A model generated the notes under the pieces. It had not been told where the DNA came from, ran no database searches, and worked only from the letters and a program-made list of their open reading frames with translations. 56,647 nucleotides of DNA from Streptomyces flaveus (lineage in GTDB: Bacteria > Actinomycetota > Actinomycetes > Streptomycetales > Streptomycetaceae). Shown here one piece after another: positions 38,932 through 47,197 of this stretch. The DNA lies in the NCBI RefSeq assembly GCF_014647675.1, contig NZ_BMPQ01000044.1, positions 1 to 56,647 on the forward strand, written 5' to 3'. How positions within the stretch are numbered: position 1 is the stretch's first letter; every line of letters starts with the position of its first letter. A program made the translations under genes and the position numbers.

Positions 38932-38998
38932 ACGCCACCTCCAACGGGTTGGTTGGCCTTGGTGTTTGAGTACCGGGGGAATGTGACGGCGTCAACAC

Positions 38999-39450
38999 CT
39001 GCCTCCGGCGGTTGAGCAGTTGGGTTCGTTTTTGGGTGCGGGTGTGTGGGTGGCTGGTCGCGCCGTTCCCCGCGCCCCTGGGTGGGTGGGGGTGCGGGGT
39101 CGTGGGCCGGTGCGTCAGCCCGTCGCAGGCCGGGCGTACAACCCTGGGCTGGTACAGGGTGCGGGTTCTCCGAGACCGGAGCTAAGCGACGGGCATGCGA
39201 CGCACCGGCCCACGACCCCTCCCGCCGGAGGGCAAGCTGCGGGTCGTTGGGGGTCCGGGCTTTCCCGGGCACGGGCTTGTTCGGGGCCCAGGCTCCTCGG
39301 GGCGCCGGGATCTTCGGGCCGCGGGCAGCCGCAGGCTTTTGCTTTTCAGGGGCGCGGGGAACTGCGCGACAAGCCACGACGCACCCGCACCCGCGACACG
39401 ACTGTCACCCCCACCCCCTGGCGGGGGGTCTGGGGGCGGCAGCCCCCAGT
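38999..39450. repeat. Large intergenic repeat with nested inverted repeats, copy 2
   Basis: Fills the 39000-39450 gap between the small CPxCH gene and tRNA-Asp. Outer 29-bp arms (39050-39078 and 39349-39377) are inverted with two mismatches. The inner GGGCCGGTGCGTC/GACGCACCGGCCC pair is also present (from 39105 and to 39213). Clearly similar to 17458-17899 throughout, with small indels. Non-coding. Confidence 0.8.
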
Positions 39451-39493
39451 TTCGGGAAGGGGCGGGGCTGGGGAAAAGAACCGCCTGTACGCC

Positions 39494-39530
39494 GAAGGGG
39501 CCCGCATCCTTGGCGGATGCGGGCCCCTTC
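39494..39530 (-). terminator. Terminator of tRNA-Asp copy 1
   Basis: GAAGGGGCCCGCATCC and its complement around a 5-nt loop, 11 bp from the tRNA 3' end on the minus strand. Confidence 0.88.
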
Positions 39531-39541
39531 GATATGTGCTG

Positions 39542-39616
39542 CGGTCCTGACGGGATTTGAACCCGCGGCCTCCACCTTGACAGGGTGGCGAGCACTCCAA
39601 ACTGCTCCACAGGACC
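39542..39616 (-). tRNA. tRNA-Asp(GTC)
   Basis: 75-nt cloverleaf: acceptor GGTCCTG/CAGGACC, anticodon loop CTGTCAAG (anticodon GTC) and T loop GTTCAAATC. No encoded CCA. Identical to 43861-43935. Confidence 0.96.
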
Positions 39617-39710
39617 TGGTTTCGCAGGGCGATTGTCGCGTTGCGCTGCGAGAAGAAACTGTACAGGAGGGGATGCCCGAGGAGCGAACTCACCCAACGT
39701 ACAGACGCAG

Positions 39711-42700
39711 TTACGGAACAGCCGCGTCGATCGCCTTCACGATGCGCTTGTCGGAGACGGGATACGCCGTGCCCAACGCGTGGGCGAAGTAGCTGACCCG
39801 GAGCTCCTCGATCATCCACCGGATGTCCAGGACCTGTTGGGGAACGGGACGGCCCTGCGGCATCTGCTCAAGGAGCCAGGCGTACTCGTCCTGCATCTCA
39901 TGGACCTTCGCCATCCGAGTCGTGTCCCGCTGGACGTTCGTCGGCATCTGCTGGAGGCGCCGGTCCGCGGCCACCAGATAGCGCATCAGATCCGGAAGGC
40001 GACGAAGGCCCGCCTCCGTGACGAAGCCCGGCTTCACGAGGGCGTCCAGCTGCGCCCGTACGTCCGCGAGGTTCGCGAGGAGCGCCGGGCTCCGTACGGA
40101 CTTCAGGCGCCGCTCACAGGCCTGCCAGGCGGCAAGGACCTGCTGGACCTGGTCGACCGTACGGACCGTCATGTCCACGATCTCGGCGCGCACCTTGTCG
40201 TACAGCTTCCGATACGACTCCTCGTCCCAGGCCGGCCCCCCGAAGTCCCCGATCAGCCTGTCGGCGGCAGCCATCGCGCAGTCGTCGAACAGCGCCTGGA
40301 TCGATCCGTGCGGGTTCGCAGACAGCGCCAGCTTCTGCGGGTTGGTGAGTTTCTCCGAGGCGAACTTGGCCGGGTTCACCGGGATGCCCAGCAGGATCAG
40401 CCGGCGGGTGCCCTTCCACATCGCCTGCTGCTGCTCGGCCTCGGTGTCGAAGAGGCGTACGGAGACGGTGTCGCCGTCGTCGACCAGCGCCGGGTACGCC
40501 TTCACCGGCTGGCCGGCGCGACGTGTCTCGAAGACGCGGGTGAGGGAACCGATGGTCCAGTCCGTGAGGCCCTTGCGTTCCAGGGATTCGCCGCCCGTGC
40601 GCTCGGCCGTGGCCGCTGCCGCCTGCGAGATCGCCTGCCGCGCCTTCGGCTTCAGGCGCAGCTTGAGCGCCTCCAGGTCCTTGTCCTCGGCCAGCTTGCG
40701 GCGCCGCTCGTCGACGATCCGGAAGGTGATGCGGAGATGGTCGGGGACCTTCGTCCAGTCGAAGTCGTCGGGGGTGAGGGGCACGCCGACCATGCGCTTC
40801 AGTTCGCGGGCCATGGTCGTCGTCAGCGGCTCCTGGAGGGGTACGGCCCTGTCCAGGAACTTCTGCGCGAAGTTGGGGGCAGGGACGTAGTTCCGGCGAA
40901 TCGGCTTCGGGAGGGAGCGGATCAGCTCCGTGACGACCTGCTCCCTCAGCCCCGGGATCTGCCAGTCGAAGCCCTCGTCCGTGACCTGGTTGAGGACCTG
41001 GAGCGGGATGTGGACGGTCACGCCGTCGGCGTCGGCTCCCGGCTCGAACTGGTACGTCACACGGAACTTGAGCCGTTCCTGACGCCACGCGTCCGGATAG
41101 TCGTCCTTGCTGACATCTCCCGCACGCTCGTTGATGAGCATCGACCGCTCGAAATCGAGCAGTTCGGGTTCCTCATGCCGCTTGTGCTTCCACCAGGAGT
41201 CGAAGTGCGCGCCCGACACGACGTGTTCGGGCACCCGCTGGTCGTAGAAGTCGAAGAGCGTGTCGTCGTCGACCAGGATGTCCCGGCGTCGGGCGCGATG
41301 CTCCAACTCCTCGACCTCGGTGAGGAGTTTGCGGTTGTCGGCGAAGAACTTGTGGTGCGTACGCCAGTCGCCCTCGACGAGCGCGTTGCGAATGAAAAGC
41401 TCGCGGGACGTCTCCGGATCGATCCGCCCGTAGTTGACTTTGCGCTGGGCGATGATCGGTACGCCGTACAGCGTGACCTTCTCGTACGCCATCACCGCCG
41501 CCTGGTCCTTCTCCCAGTGCGGTTCGCTGTATGTGCGCTTCAGCATGTGCTCGGCGAGGGGCTCGACCCACTCGGGCTCGATCTTGGCGTTGACACGGGC
41601 CCAGAGACGGGACGTCTCGACGAGCTCGGCGGACATCACGAAGCGCGGGGGCTTCTTGAAGAGGGCGGAGCCCGGGAAGATCGCGAACTTGGCGTTCCGG
41701 GCGCCCAGATACTCGTTCTTCGCGCCCTCCTTCACGTCCTTCATGCCCACGTGGGAGAGGAGCCCGGCGAGGAGCGAGACGTGGACCTGCTGGTCGGGAG
41801 CGTCGTCCTCGTTGAGATGGATGCCCATCTGCTTGGCGACCGTGCGGAGTTGGGAGTAGATGTCCTGCCACTCCCGGATCCGCAGGAAGTTCAGGTATTC
41901 CTGCTTGCACATCCGGCGGAAGGACGACGAGCCCCGTTCCTTCTGCTGCTCGCGGATGTACCGCCAGAGGTTGAGGAAGGCGAGGAAGTCGCTGGTCTCG
42001 TCCTTGAAGCGGGCGTGCTGCTGGTCCGCCTGCGTCTGCTTGTCGGCCGGGCGCTCGCGCGGGTCCTGGATGGAGAGCGCGGCGGCGAGCACCATGACCT
42101 CGCGTACGCAGCCGTTCTTGTCGGCCTCCAGGACCATCCGGGCCAGACGGGGGTCGACGGGCAGCTGGGCCAGCTTGCGGCCGGTCTCGGTGAGGCGGTT
42201 GCGTACGTCCTTCTGCTTGGGGTCCAGCGCGCCGAGCTCCTGGAGGAGTTGGACGCCGTCACGGATGTTGCGGTGGTCCGGCGGATCGATGAAGGGGAAC
42301 TTCTCTATGTCCCCAAGACCCGCGGCGGTCATCTGGAGGATGACGGAGGCCAGGTTCGTACGGAGGATCTCGGCGTCCGTGAACTCCGGCCGGGCGGTGA
42401 AGTCCTCTTCGCTGTAGAGACGGATACAGATGCCGTCGCTGGTCCGTCCGCAGCGGCCCTTGCGCTGGTTGGCGCTGGCCTGCGAGATCGCCTCGATGGG
42501 GAGGCGCTGGACCTTCGTACGGTGGCTGTATCTGGAGATGCGGGCGGTGCCCGGATCGATGACGTACTTGATGCCCGGGACCGTCAGCGACGTCTCGGCG
42601 ACGTTGGTCGCCAGCACGATCCTGCGGCCGGTGTGGGGCTGGAAGACGCGGTGCTGCTCGGCGTGCGAGAGGCGGGCGTAGAGGGGGAGTACTTCGGTGC

Positions 42701-43685
42701 CCTGCCCATTAGCGCCTCCGGCGCGGGGGTAGTTCTTCTTGGTGAGGGCATCGGCGGTGTCCCGGATCTCCCTCTCTCCGGAGAGGAAGACGAGAATGTC
42801 GCCCTTGCCTTCGGCCTGGAGCTCCTCGACGGCATCGCAGATCGCGGTGATCTGGTCACGGTCGACATCCTCGCTGTCCTCTTCGAGGAGCGGACGATAA
42901 CGGACCTCGACGGGGTACGTACGACCGCTGACCTCGACGATCGGGGCGTCCCCGAAGTGACGGGAGAAGCGCTGGGGATCGATGGTCGCCGAGGTGATGA
43001 CGACCTTCAGATCCGGCCGCTTGGGCAGCAGCTGGGCCAGATATCCCAGCAGGAAGTCGATGTTCAGCGAGCGCTCGTGCGCCTCGTCGATGATGATCGT
43101 GTCGTACGCGCGCAGCTCACGGTCCGTCTGGATCTCGGCGAGCAGGATGCCGTCCGTCATGAGCTTGATGAACGTCGAGTCCTGGTTCACCTGATCGGTG
43201 AACCGGACCTTCCAGCCCACGGCTTCGCCCAGCGGAGTGTCCAGCTCCTCGGCGACCCGCTCGGCGACCGTGCGGGCGGCGATGCGACGGGGCTGTGTAT
43301 GCCCGATCATGCCGCGGACACCGCGCCCCAGCTCGACACAGATCTTGGGGATCTGTGTCGTCTTCCCTGACCCCGTCTCACCGGCGACGATCACGACCTG
43401 GTGATCACGGATGGCCGCCGCGATCTCGTCCTTCTTCTGGCTGACAGGCAGCTGCTCGGGATACGAAACGGCCGGCACACGCGCCGTCCGTTCAGCCATA
43501 CGTGCCTCGGCCCTGGCCACCTCCGCCTCGATCTCGGCAATGACGGCGGCCCGAGCCTCGGGCTTACGAATTCGGCGCGCCCCTTCGAGCCTGCGCCCAA
43601 GCCGATGCGCATCGCGCAGAGACAGCTCGGTCAGACGGGGGGCGAGATCGCCGAGAGCAGGGGCGGGGGCAGGGTGCGTAGACAT
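39711..43685 (-). CDS. hrpA: DEAH-box ATP-dependent RNA helicase HrpA
   Basis: 1324 aa, the expected giant size. Helicase core: Walker A IVAGETGSGKTTQIPK (about residue 95), DEAHERSLNIDFLLGYL (about 198), SATID, LVFLSGEREI-type motif (ILVFLSGEREIRDTADAL), TNVAETSLTVPGIKYVID and QRKGRCGRT (motif VI). HA2 and OB domains follow, then the long C-terminal HrpA region of about 600 residues (DUF3418) ending near LRVSYFAHALGTAYPVSDKRI. Remodels RNA or ribonucleoprotein. E. coli HrpA rescues collided ribosomes. The gene lies between two identical tRNA-Asp genes. Position matches SCO4092. Long open frames on the other strand are shadows. Confidence 0.97.
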   Translation of the reverse strand: MSTHPAPAPALGDLAPRLTELSLRDAHRLGRRLEGARRIRKPEARAAVIAEIEAEVARAEARMAERTARVPAVSYPEQLPVSQKKDEIAAAIRDHQVVIVAGETGSGKTTQIPKICVELGRGVRGMIGHTQPRRIAARTVAERVAEELDTPLGEAVGWKVRFTDQVNQDSTFIKLMTDGILLAEIQTDRELRAYDTIIIDEAHERSLNIDFLLGYLAQLLPKRPDLKVVITSATIDPQRFSRHFGDAPIVEVSGRTYPVEVRYRPLLEEDSEDVDRDQITAICDAVEELQAEGKGDILVFLSGEREIRDTADALTKKNYPRAGGANGQGTEVLPLYARLSHAEQHRVFQPHTGRRIVLATNVAETSLTVPGIKYVIDPGTARISRYSHRTKVQRLPIEAISQASANQRKGRCGRTSDGICIRLYSEEDFTARPEFTDAEILRTNLASVILQMTAAGLGDIEKFPFIDPPDHRNIRDGVQLLQELGALDPKQKDVRNRLTETGRKLAQLPVDPRLARMVLEADKNGCVREVMVLAAALSIQDPRERPADKQTQADQQHARFKDETSDFLAFLNLWRYIREQQKERGSSSFRRMCKQEYLNFLRIREWQDIYSQLRTVAKQMGIHLNEDDAPDQQVHVSLLAGLLSHVGMKDVKEGAKNEYLGARNAKFAIFPGSALFKKPPRFVMSAELVETSRLWARVNAKIEPEWVEPLAEHMLKRTYSEPHWEKDQAAVMAYEKVTLYGVPIIAQRKVNYGRIDPETSRELFIRNALVEGDWRTHHKFFADNRKLLTEVEELEHRARRRDILVDDDTLFDFYDQRVPEHVVSGAHFDSWWKHKRHEEPELLDFERSMLINERAGDVSKDDYPDAWRQERLKFRVTYQFEPGADADGVTVHIPLQVLNQVTDEGFDWQIPGLREQVVTELIRSLPKPIRRNYVPAPNFAQKFLDRAVPLQEPLTTTMARELKRMVGVPLTPDDFDWTKVPDHLRITFRIVDERRRKLAEDKDLEALKLRLKPKARQAISQAAAATAERTGGESLERKGLTDWTIGSLTRVFETRRAGQPVKAYPALVDDGDTVSVRLFDTEAEQQQAMWKGTRRLILLGIPVNPAKFASEKLTNPQKLALSANPHGSIQALFDDCAMAAADRLIGDFGGPAWDEESYRKLYDKVRAEIVDMTVRTVDQVQQVLAAWQACERRLKSVRSPALLANLADVRAQLDALVKPGFVTEAGLRRLPDLMRYLVAADRRLQQMPTNVQRDTTRMAKVHEMQDEYAWLLEQMPQGRPVPQQVLDIRWMIEELRVSYFAHALGTAYPVSDKRIVKAIDAAVP

Positions 43686-43731
43686 ACGGGGTCCAGGATC
43701 GCACCTCGGGAAAAGAGGTGGCCAATGGATT

Positions 43732-43759
43732 AAGGCCCCGATCCGGAGATCGGGGCCTT
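43732..43759 (-). terminator. Terminator of the tRNA-Asp/tRNA-Phe unit
   Basis: AAGGCCCCGATC-CGGA-GATCGGGGCCTT, a 12-bp perfect stem, 4 bp past the tRNA-Phe CCA and 47 bp before hrpA. Confidence 0.88.
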
Positions 43760-43762
43760 GGA

Positions 43763-43839
43763 TGGTGGCTGGGGCCGGGGTCGAACCGGCGACCTATCGC
43801 TTTTCAGGCGATCGCTCGTACCAACTGAGCTACCCAGCC
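43763..43839 (-). tRNA. tRNA-Phe(GAA) with encoded CCA
   Basis: Acceptor GGCTGGG/CCCAGCC, D arm GCTCAGTTGGTACGAGC, anticodon loop CTGAAAAG (anticodon GAA) and T loop GTTCGACCC. The genomic 3' end reads A-CCA, unlike the other tRNAs here. Cotranscribed with the upstream tRNA-Asp. Confidence 0.96.
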
Positions 43840-43860
43840 GCGCAACCCTTGAGGTTGCAG

Positions 43861-43935
43861 CGGTCCTGACGGGATTTGAACCCGCGGCCTCCACCTTGAC
43901 AGGGTGGCGAGCACTCCAAACTGCTCCACAGGACC
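43861..43935 (-). tRNA. tRNA-Asp(GTC), second copy
   Basis: Identical 75 nt to 39542-39616. It lies 21 bp before tRNA-Phe in the same transcript direction, forming an Asp-Phe tandem. Confidence 0.96.
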
Positions 43936-44054
43936 AAGCTGTTGCGTGCGAACAGTCTCGCACACGGGTTGGCGTGCTCCCAACGGGATTTGTGACCGGG
44001 GGTTCACGCTGCGGCGGCTCGATGTCGCTGGATCAGCGTATCAGACCGGGGACG

Positions 44055-44085
44055 GTGGCCCCGCACGTCTGACCTGCGGGGCCAC
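44055..44085 (-). terminator. Terminator in the gap between tRNA-Asp and the SDR gene
   Basis: GTGGCCCCGCA, 9-nt loop, TGCGGGGCCAC: a perfect 11-bp stem. It lies in the 316-bp gap 43936-44251, 167 bp past the SDR stop. Nothing else is recognised in that gap. Confidence 0.7.
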
Positions 44086-44251
44086 GGCTTCCCGGCTCTG
44101 CGTCTGTTCGTGCTCGTCGCGTACTCGTCCGGCTGGTCGTCGAAGGTGACGGCCGCCTTTTCGGTCGCTCCGAGCATCCGTGTGAGGTCCGGGGCGGCGG
44201 GACCCGTACGGAGCCGGCGGCGGCCTGGGAGTTCGTACGGCCCCCGTCGGG

Positions 44252-45022
44252 TCAGGTGGCGGACCAGCCGTTGTCGACGGGGAGGACGGCGCCGTTGATG
44301 TAGCTCGCGGCGTCGGAGGCGAGGAAGACGATGGCGGCGGCCTGTTCCTCGGCGGCGGCGGGCTTGTCGCCGACGCCGACGCCGAGGTAAGGGCCGAGTG
44401 CGGCGGGGCCGTGGGCGTCCGGGCGCAGGTCGGGGCGGAGGTTGGTGGCGGTGCCGCCGGGGGCGATGGCGTTGGTCCTGATACCGGACTTGCGGTACAT
44501 CACGGCGAGGGATTTGGTCAGGCCGACGATGCCGTGCTTGGAGGCGGTGTAGGCGGCTCCGGCGGCGCTGCCGCGGAGGGCGGCTTCGGAGGCGGTGAAG
44601 ACGATCGCGCCGCTGCCTGCGGCGAGCAGGTGCGGCAGGGCGGCCCGGGTCAGGCGGAAGGGCGCGGTGAGGTTGATCCCGATGACGCTGTCCCACTCGT
44701 CGTCTTCGGTTTCGCCGACGGCCGACATGTGGTCCATGATTCCGGCGTTGTTGACGAGGACGTTCAGGCCACCGAAGGCCCGTACGGCGGTGTCGACGAT
44801 CTCGTCGATGACCTGCTGGTCGCGGCAGTCGCCGACGACCGCCCTGGCTGTGCCGCCCGCTTCTTCGATCGTCTTGACGGTCAGCTCGGCGCCTTCTTGG
44901 TCCACGTCCGCGACCAGGACGCTCGCGCCCTCCTCGGCGAACTTCACGGCCGTGGCCCGGCCGATGCCGGAGCCTGCTCCGGTGACGATGACGCTGCGTC
45001 CCTGAAGGCCGGTGCTGCTCAT
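44252..45022 (-). CDS. Short-chain dehydrogenase/reductase (SDR)
   Basis: 256 aa from ATG 45022 with GAGGAGC 5 nt upstream; the frame is open to 45076. Classical SDR: cofactor motif VTGAGSGIGRATA (about 14-26), an acidic residue after the second strand in VADVDQE favouring NAD(H), NNAGIMD, catalytic Ser (FTASEAAL) and YTASKHG (Tyr-x-x-x-Lys), then IAPGGTATNL. Substrate unknown. Divergent from a MarR gene, with three related 17-bp boxes in between, so it is probably repressed by MarR until a small aromatic or similar ligand appears. Confidence 0.92.
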   Translation of the reverse strand: MSSTGLQGRSVIVTGAGSGIGRATAVKFAEEGASVLVADVDQEGAELTVKTIEEAGGTARAVVGDCRDQQVIDEIVDTAVRAFGGLNVLVNNAGIMDHMSAVGETEDDEWDSVIGINLTAPFRLTRAALPHLLAAGSGAIVFTASEAALRGSAAGAAYTASKHGIVGLTKSLAVMYRKSGIRTNAIAPGGTATNLRPDLRPDAHGPAALGPYLGVGVGDKPAAAEEQAAAIVFLASDAASYINGAVLPVDNGWSAT

Positions 45023-45059
45023 GGGTTGCTCCTCTGATGGGTGGAACGTGAGGCGCACC

Positions 45060-45138
45060 TTACTTGAGTTAGGCAAGCATGCGGGGGTTGCTTGAGGCAG
45101 GCAAATTCCAATGGATTCGGCTTGCTTGAGTTAGGCAA
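45060..45138. promoter_or_regulatory. Three MarR-type operator boxes in the SDR/marR intergenic region
   Basis: TTACTTGAGTTAGGCAA (45060-45076), TTGCTTGAGGCAGGCAA (45088-45104) and TTGCTTGAGTTAGGCAA (45122-45138) are 17-bp imperfect palindromes of form TTGCnTnAnnnAnGCAA, spaced 28 and 34 bp. They cover the divergent promoter region, consistent with control of both genes by MarR. Confidence 0.75.
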
Positions 45139-45159
45139 TTAGCTGTTAAAGTGAAGTGC

Positions 45160-45663
45160 ATGACCCCACGACCCTCGGCTGCAGTCTCCGTCTCGCCAGA
45201 CGTGATGAAGATCGAGCGCGCCCTCACCCGTGCCACGTACCTGTCCGGCAGGGCCCGGCAGCATGAGCGCCTCATGTCTCTCTCCGGACTGCCGCTGGAC
45301 CGTGCCGCCGTGGCGGTCCTGCGGCAGCTCGCCGAGAGTGAGCCGCTGCGGCTCGGAGAGCTGGCGGCCCGGTTGTCGGTGGAGGCCTCCCACGTCACGC
45401 GCCAGGTGCAGCACCTGGAGAGGACCGGCTATGCGACCCGCATCCCCGACCCCGACGACCGCCGGGCCCAGCGCATCCAGCTCACACCGACCGGCCGGGA
45501 AGCGTTCGCCCGTGTCCGTGAGGCCAGCGTCCGGGGTATGCAGGCGGCCCTGGCCGACTGGTCGCCCGAGGATTTGGAGCAGCTCGCCTCGCTCATCGAC
45601 CGGATGGTCGACGACTTCGTCGAGCGGGCCGAGGCGAAGATTGACGTTCCGCCTGATGCCTGA
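45160..45663 (+). CDS. MarR-family transcriptional regulator
   Basis: 167 aa from ATG 45160; a GTG at 45151 is an alternative. Winged helix at about 45-110: LDRAAVAVLRQLAESEPLRLGEL, AARLSVEASHVTRQVQHLERTGYATR (recognition helix around SHVTRQVQHLE) and the DPDDRRAQRIQLT wing that is diagnostic for MarR. Terminal helices dimerise. Divergent from the SDR gene, with three candidate operators between. The C-terminal codons run into a four-copy 7-bp tandem repeat that contains the stop. Confidence 0.92.
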   Translation: MTPRPSAAVSVSPDVMKIERALTRATYLSGRARQHERLMSLSGLPLDRAAVAVLRQLAESEPLRLGELAARLSVEASHVTRQVQHLERTGYATRIPDPDDRRAQRIQLTPTGREAFARVREASVRGMQAALADWSPEDLEQLASLIDRMVDDFVERAEAKIDVPPDA

Positions 45664-45678
45664 TGCCTGATGCCTGAT
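45651..45678. repeat. Four tandem 7-bp repeats at the marR stop
   Basis: GCCTGAT x4. The first unit and half of the second code for the last residues (PDA), and the stop TGA lies in the second unit. Because 7 is not a multiple of 3, loss or gain of units does not shift the frame before the stop unless fewer than two units remain. Confidence 0.85.
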
Positions 45679-45777
45679 GGCGGGGGCGCGGCTCGCTGCG
45701 GCGACTTGCCCGCCCTTCCGTTCACACGCCGAGCACGCCGAGCGTGAGCTCTGCACGAACTACCCGGATGGTCTGCC

Positions 45778-46158
45778 ATGTACGGGAGCATCAGCGGGAA
45801 ACCGTCGCCGACTCGTGGGGACGGGCAGCATGTCCTGGTCGTCGTCGACGATCCCGGTACCGCGGAACTCCTCACCACCACCCTGGAGTTGGCAGGCTGT
45901 CGGGTCGGTACGGCGGGTACGGGGGCCGAAGCCGCGTTGCTGGTCGCGGAGTACCGGCTGCTGCGGCATCTGCTGGTCAATCCGGAACGTGTGCTGTCGA
46001 AGGAGCAGATCAGCCGGCACGTCTGGGGCGGGTTCCGGGCCGGCAACGCGATCGAGCAGCTCGTCTCCCGGCTTCGGCGCAAGGTGGATCAGCAGGAACC
46101 CGCGCTTGTCCATACCCGGCGGGGTTTCGGGTACTGGCTGGGGTGCTCGAGCCGTTGA
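45778..46158 (+). pseudogene. OmpR-family response regulator remnant with internal deletion
   Basis: 126-aa frame. Residues about 18-52 match the start of a receiver domain (HVLVVVDDPGTAELLTTTLELAGCRV, TAGTGAEA). At about residue 53 it jumps to the middle of the OmpR winged helix (EYRLLRHLLVNPERVLSKEQISRHVWG) and continues to the family C-terminus (LVSRLRRKV, VHTRRGFGYWLG). The phospho-acceptor Asp, the Thr and Lys positions, the linker and the first helix of the effector domain, about 110 residues, are missing. The frame is kept across the junction, so the product may be made but cannot be a normal phospho-switch. No kinase gene is adjacent. Confidence 0.75.
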
Positions 46159-46291
46159 CCTGGCCCGGTTGCGGTTCGCTTGCAGTCGCTGGGTGCTCAA
46201 CCCCTCAGATGGTGCTTTTCTGGGGAGTGTGGCGTGGTTTCGCCGGGCTGCCCCGAGGTACCGCAGCGCGGTGACGAGAGGAGCGATCACG

Positions 46292-46675
46292 ATGGACAAG
46301 GAACGACCGCACCCGGAAACCGTCTCTGTGGAACTCAGTGGGTGCAGCAAGGAAGACGCCCGTGTCGTGTTCGACACCCTGTGCGCCTGCTTCAGCTCCG
46401 ACCGGTGCGCCGAGGACGTACCCCAGGAGCTTTCGGCGACGCGCCCGACGGTGTGGCTCGGCACGTTCGACGTCGCCGACACGCACGAGGGCGCCCGCCC
46501 CGCCCGCCTCGCGGCGTCCGTCACGGCCGACGTCCAGGGCGGCTACTGGGCGATCGACCGCTTCCGTTCCACGCTGGATTCGCTGTTCTCCGTGCATGAG
46601 GTCAGCACGGCGTCCGGGGACCAGGAGGAGGAGATGCACGTACGGCTGGAGAGCCGGCACCCTCAGATCGCCTGA
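46292..46675 (+). CDS. Hypothetical Streptomyces protein
   Basis: 127 aa from ATG 46292 with GAGAGGAG 9 nt upstream. Soluble, acidic, no signal peptide. Segments VSVELSGCSKEDARVVFDTLCACF, SATRPTVWLGTFDVAD, SVTADVQGGYWAIDRFRSTLD and EEEMHVRLESR suggest a small alpha/beta fold. I know no function. Good codon bias and start support a real gene. The frame extends upstream through the regulator remnant but lacks conserved sequence there. Confidence 0.7.
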   Translation: MDKERPHPETVSVELSGCSKEDARVVFDTLCACFSSDRCAEDVPQELSATRPTVWLGTFDVADTHEGARPARLAASVTADVQGGYWAIDRFRSTLDSLFSVHEVSTASGDQEEEMHVRLESRHPQIA

Positions 46676-46798
46676 GTAGCTCTCCGGTGTCTTTGCCTGT
46701 TCTTTACAACCCGCTTCCTCGCTGTCTCGTCTCTCCGCTCGATCCGTGACACGCCCGCTGAATCCGTGGGCGGGCGGAGCGACGAAAGAGAGCGACTG

Positions 46799-47197
46799 AT
46801 GCGCCGAACTGTCCTTGCCGCCATGGCACTTGTGGGTACGGCAGTGCTGGGGGGTGCGGTGCCCGCGTTCGCCGACGGGGGGACCCCGACACCGGCTCCC
46901 TCCGCCCCGGCCACCTCCGTCCCGGCCCCGGCCACCGAGGCCCCGACTTCGGAGGCCTCCGAGGCGCCGACCGAGGCCTCCCCGGTCCCGACGGACCCGG
47001 GCGCCGAGCCGACCCGGGCGCCGGAGCCGGGTCAGGTCTCCGTCGTACCGAGCGGGGCGCCCGAGACCGGTGTGACTCAGGAGTCCGAGCAGTCCGGCGG
47101 CGAGAGCGCGCTGATCGGCGGCGGCGCTGCCGCGGTGCTCGTCGGGGGCGGTGCGGTGGTCTTCCTCGTACGTCGGCGGAGGGCGACCGGGGCATGA
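46799..47197 (+). CDS. Secreted protein with C-terminal sortase-type signal
   Basis: 132 aa from ATG 46799. Signal peptide (RRTVLAAMALVGTAVLGGAVPAFA), then a Pro/Ala/Thr/Glu-rich wall-spanning stretch of about 75 residues. At the end, a sorting-like motif GAPETG, a hydrophobic segment (ALIGGGAAAVLVGGGAVVFLV) and the basic tail RRRRATGA. The layout is that of sortase substrates, although the motif is APETG rather than LPxTG. Its ATG-proximal operon partner, a class F sortase, begins in a 4-nt overlap with its stop, so the two are coupled. There is almost no folded domain, so it may be a wall spacer or a remnant substrate. Confidence 0.8.
   Translation: MRRTVLAAMALVGTAVLGGAVPAFADGGTPTPAPSAPATSVPAPATEAPTSEASEAPTEASPVPTDPGAEPTRAPEPGQVSVVPSGAPETGVTQESEQSGGESALIGGGAAAVLVGGGAVVFLVRRRRATGA

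Noticed and set aside
39585..43370. 1261-aa open frame antisense to hrpA
   Set aside because: Runs through the tRNA-Asp gene and mirrors hrpA codon positions. No recognisable motif.
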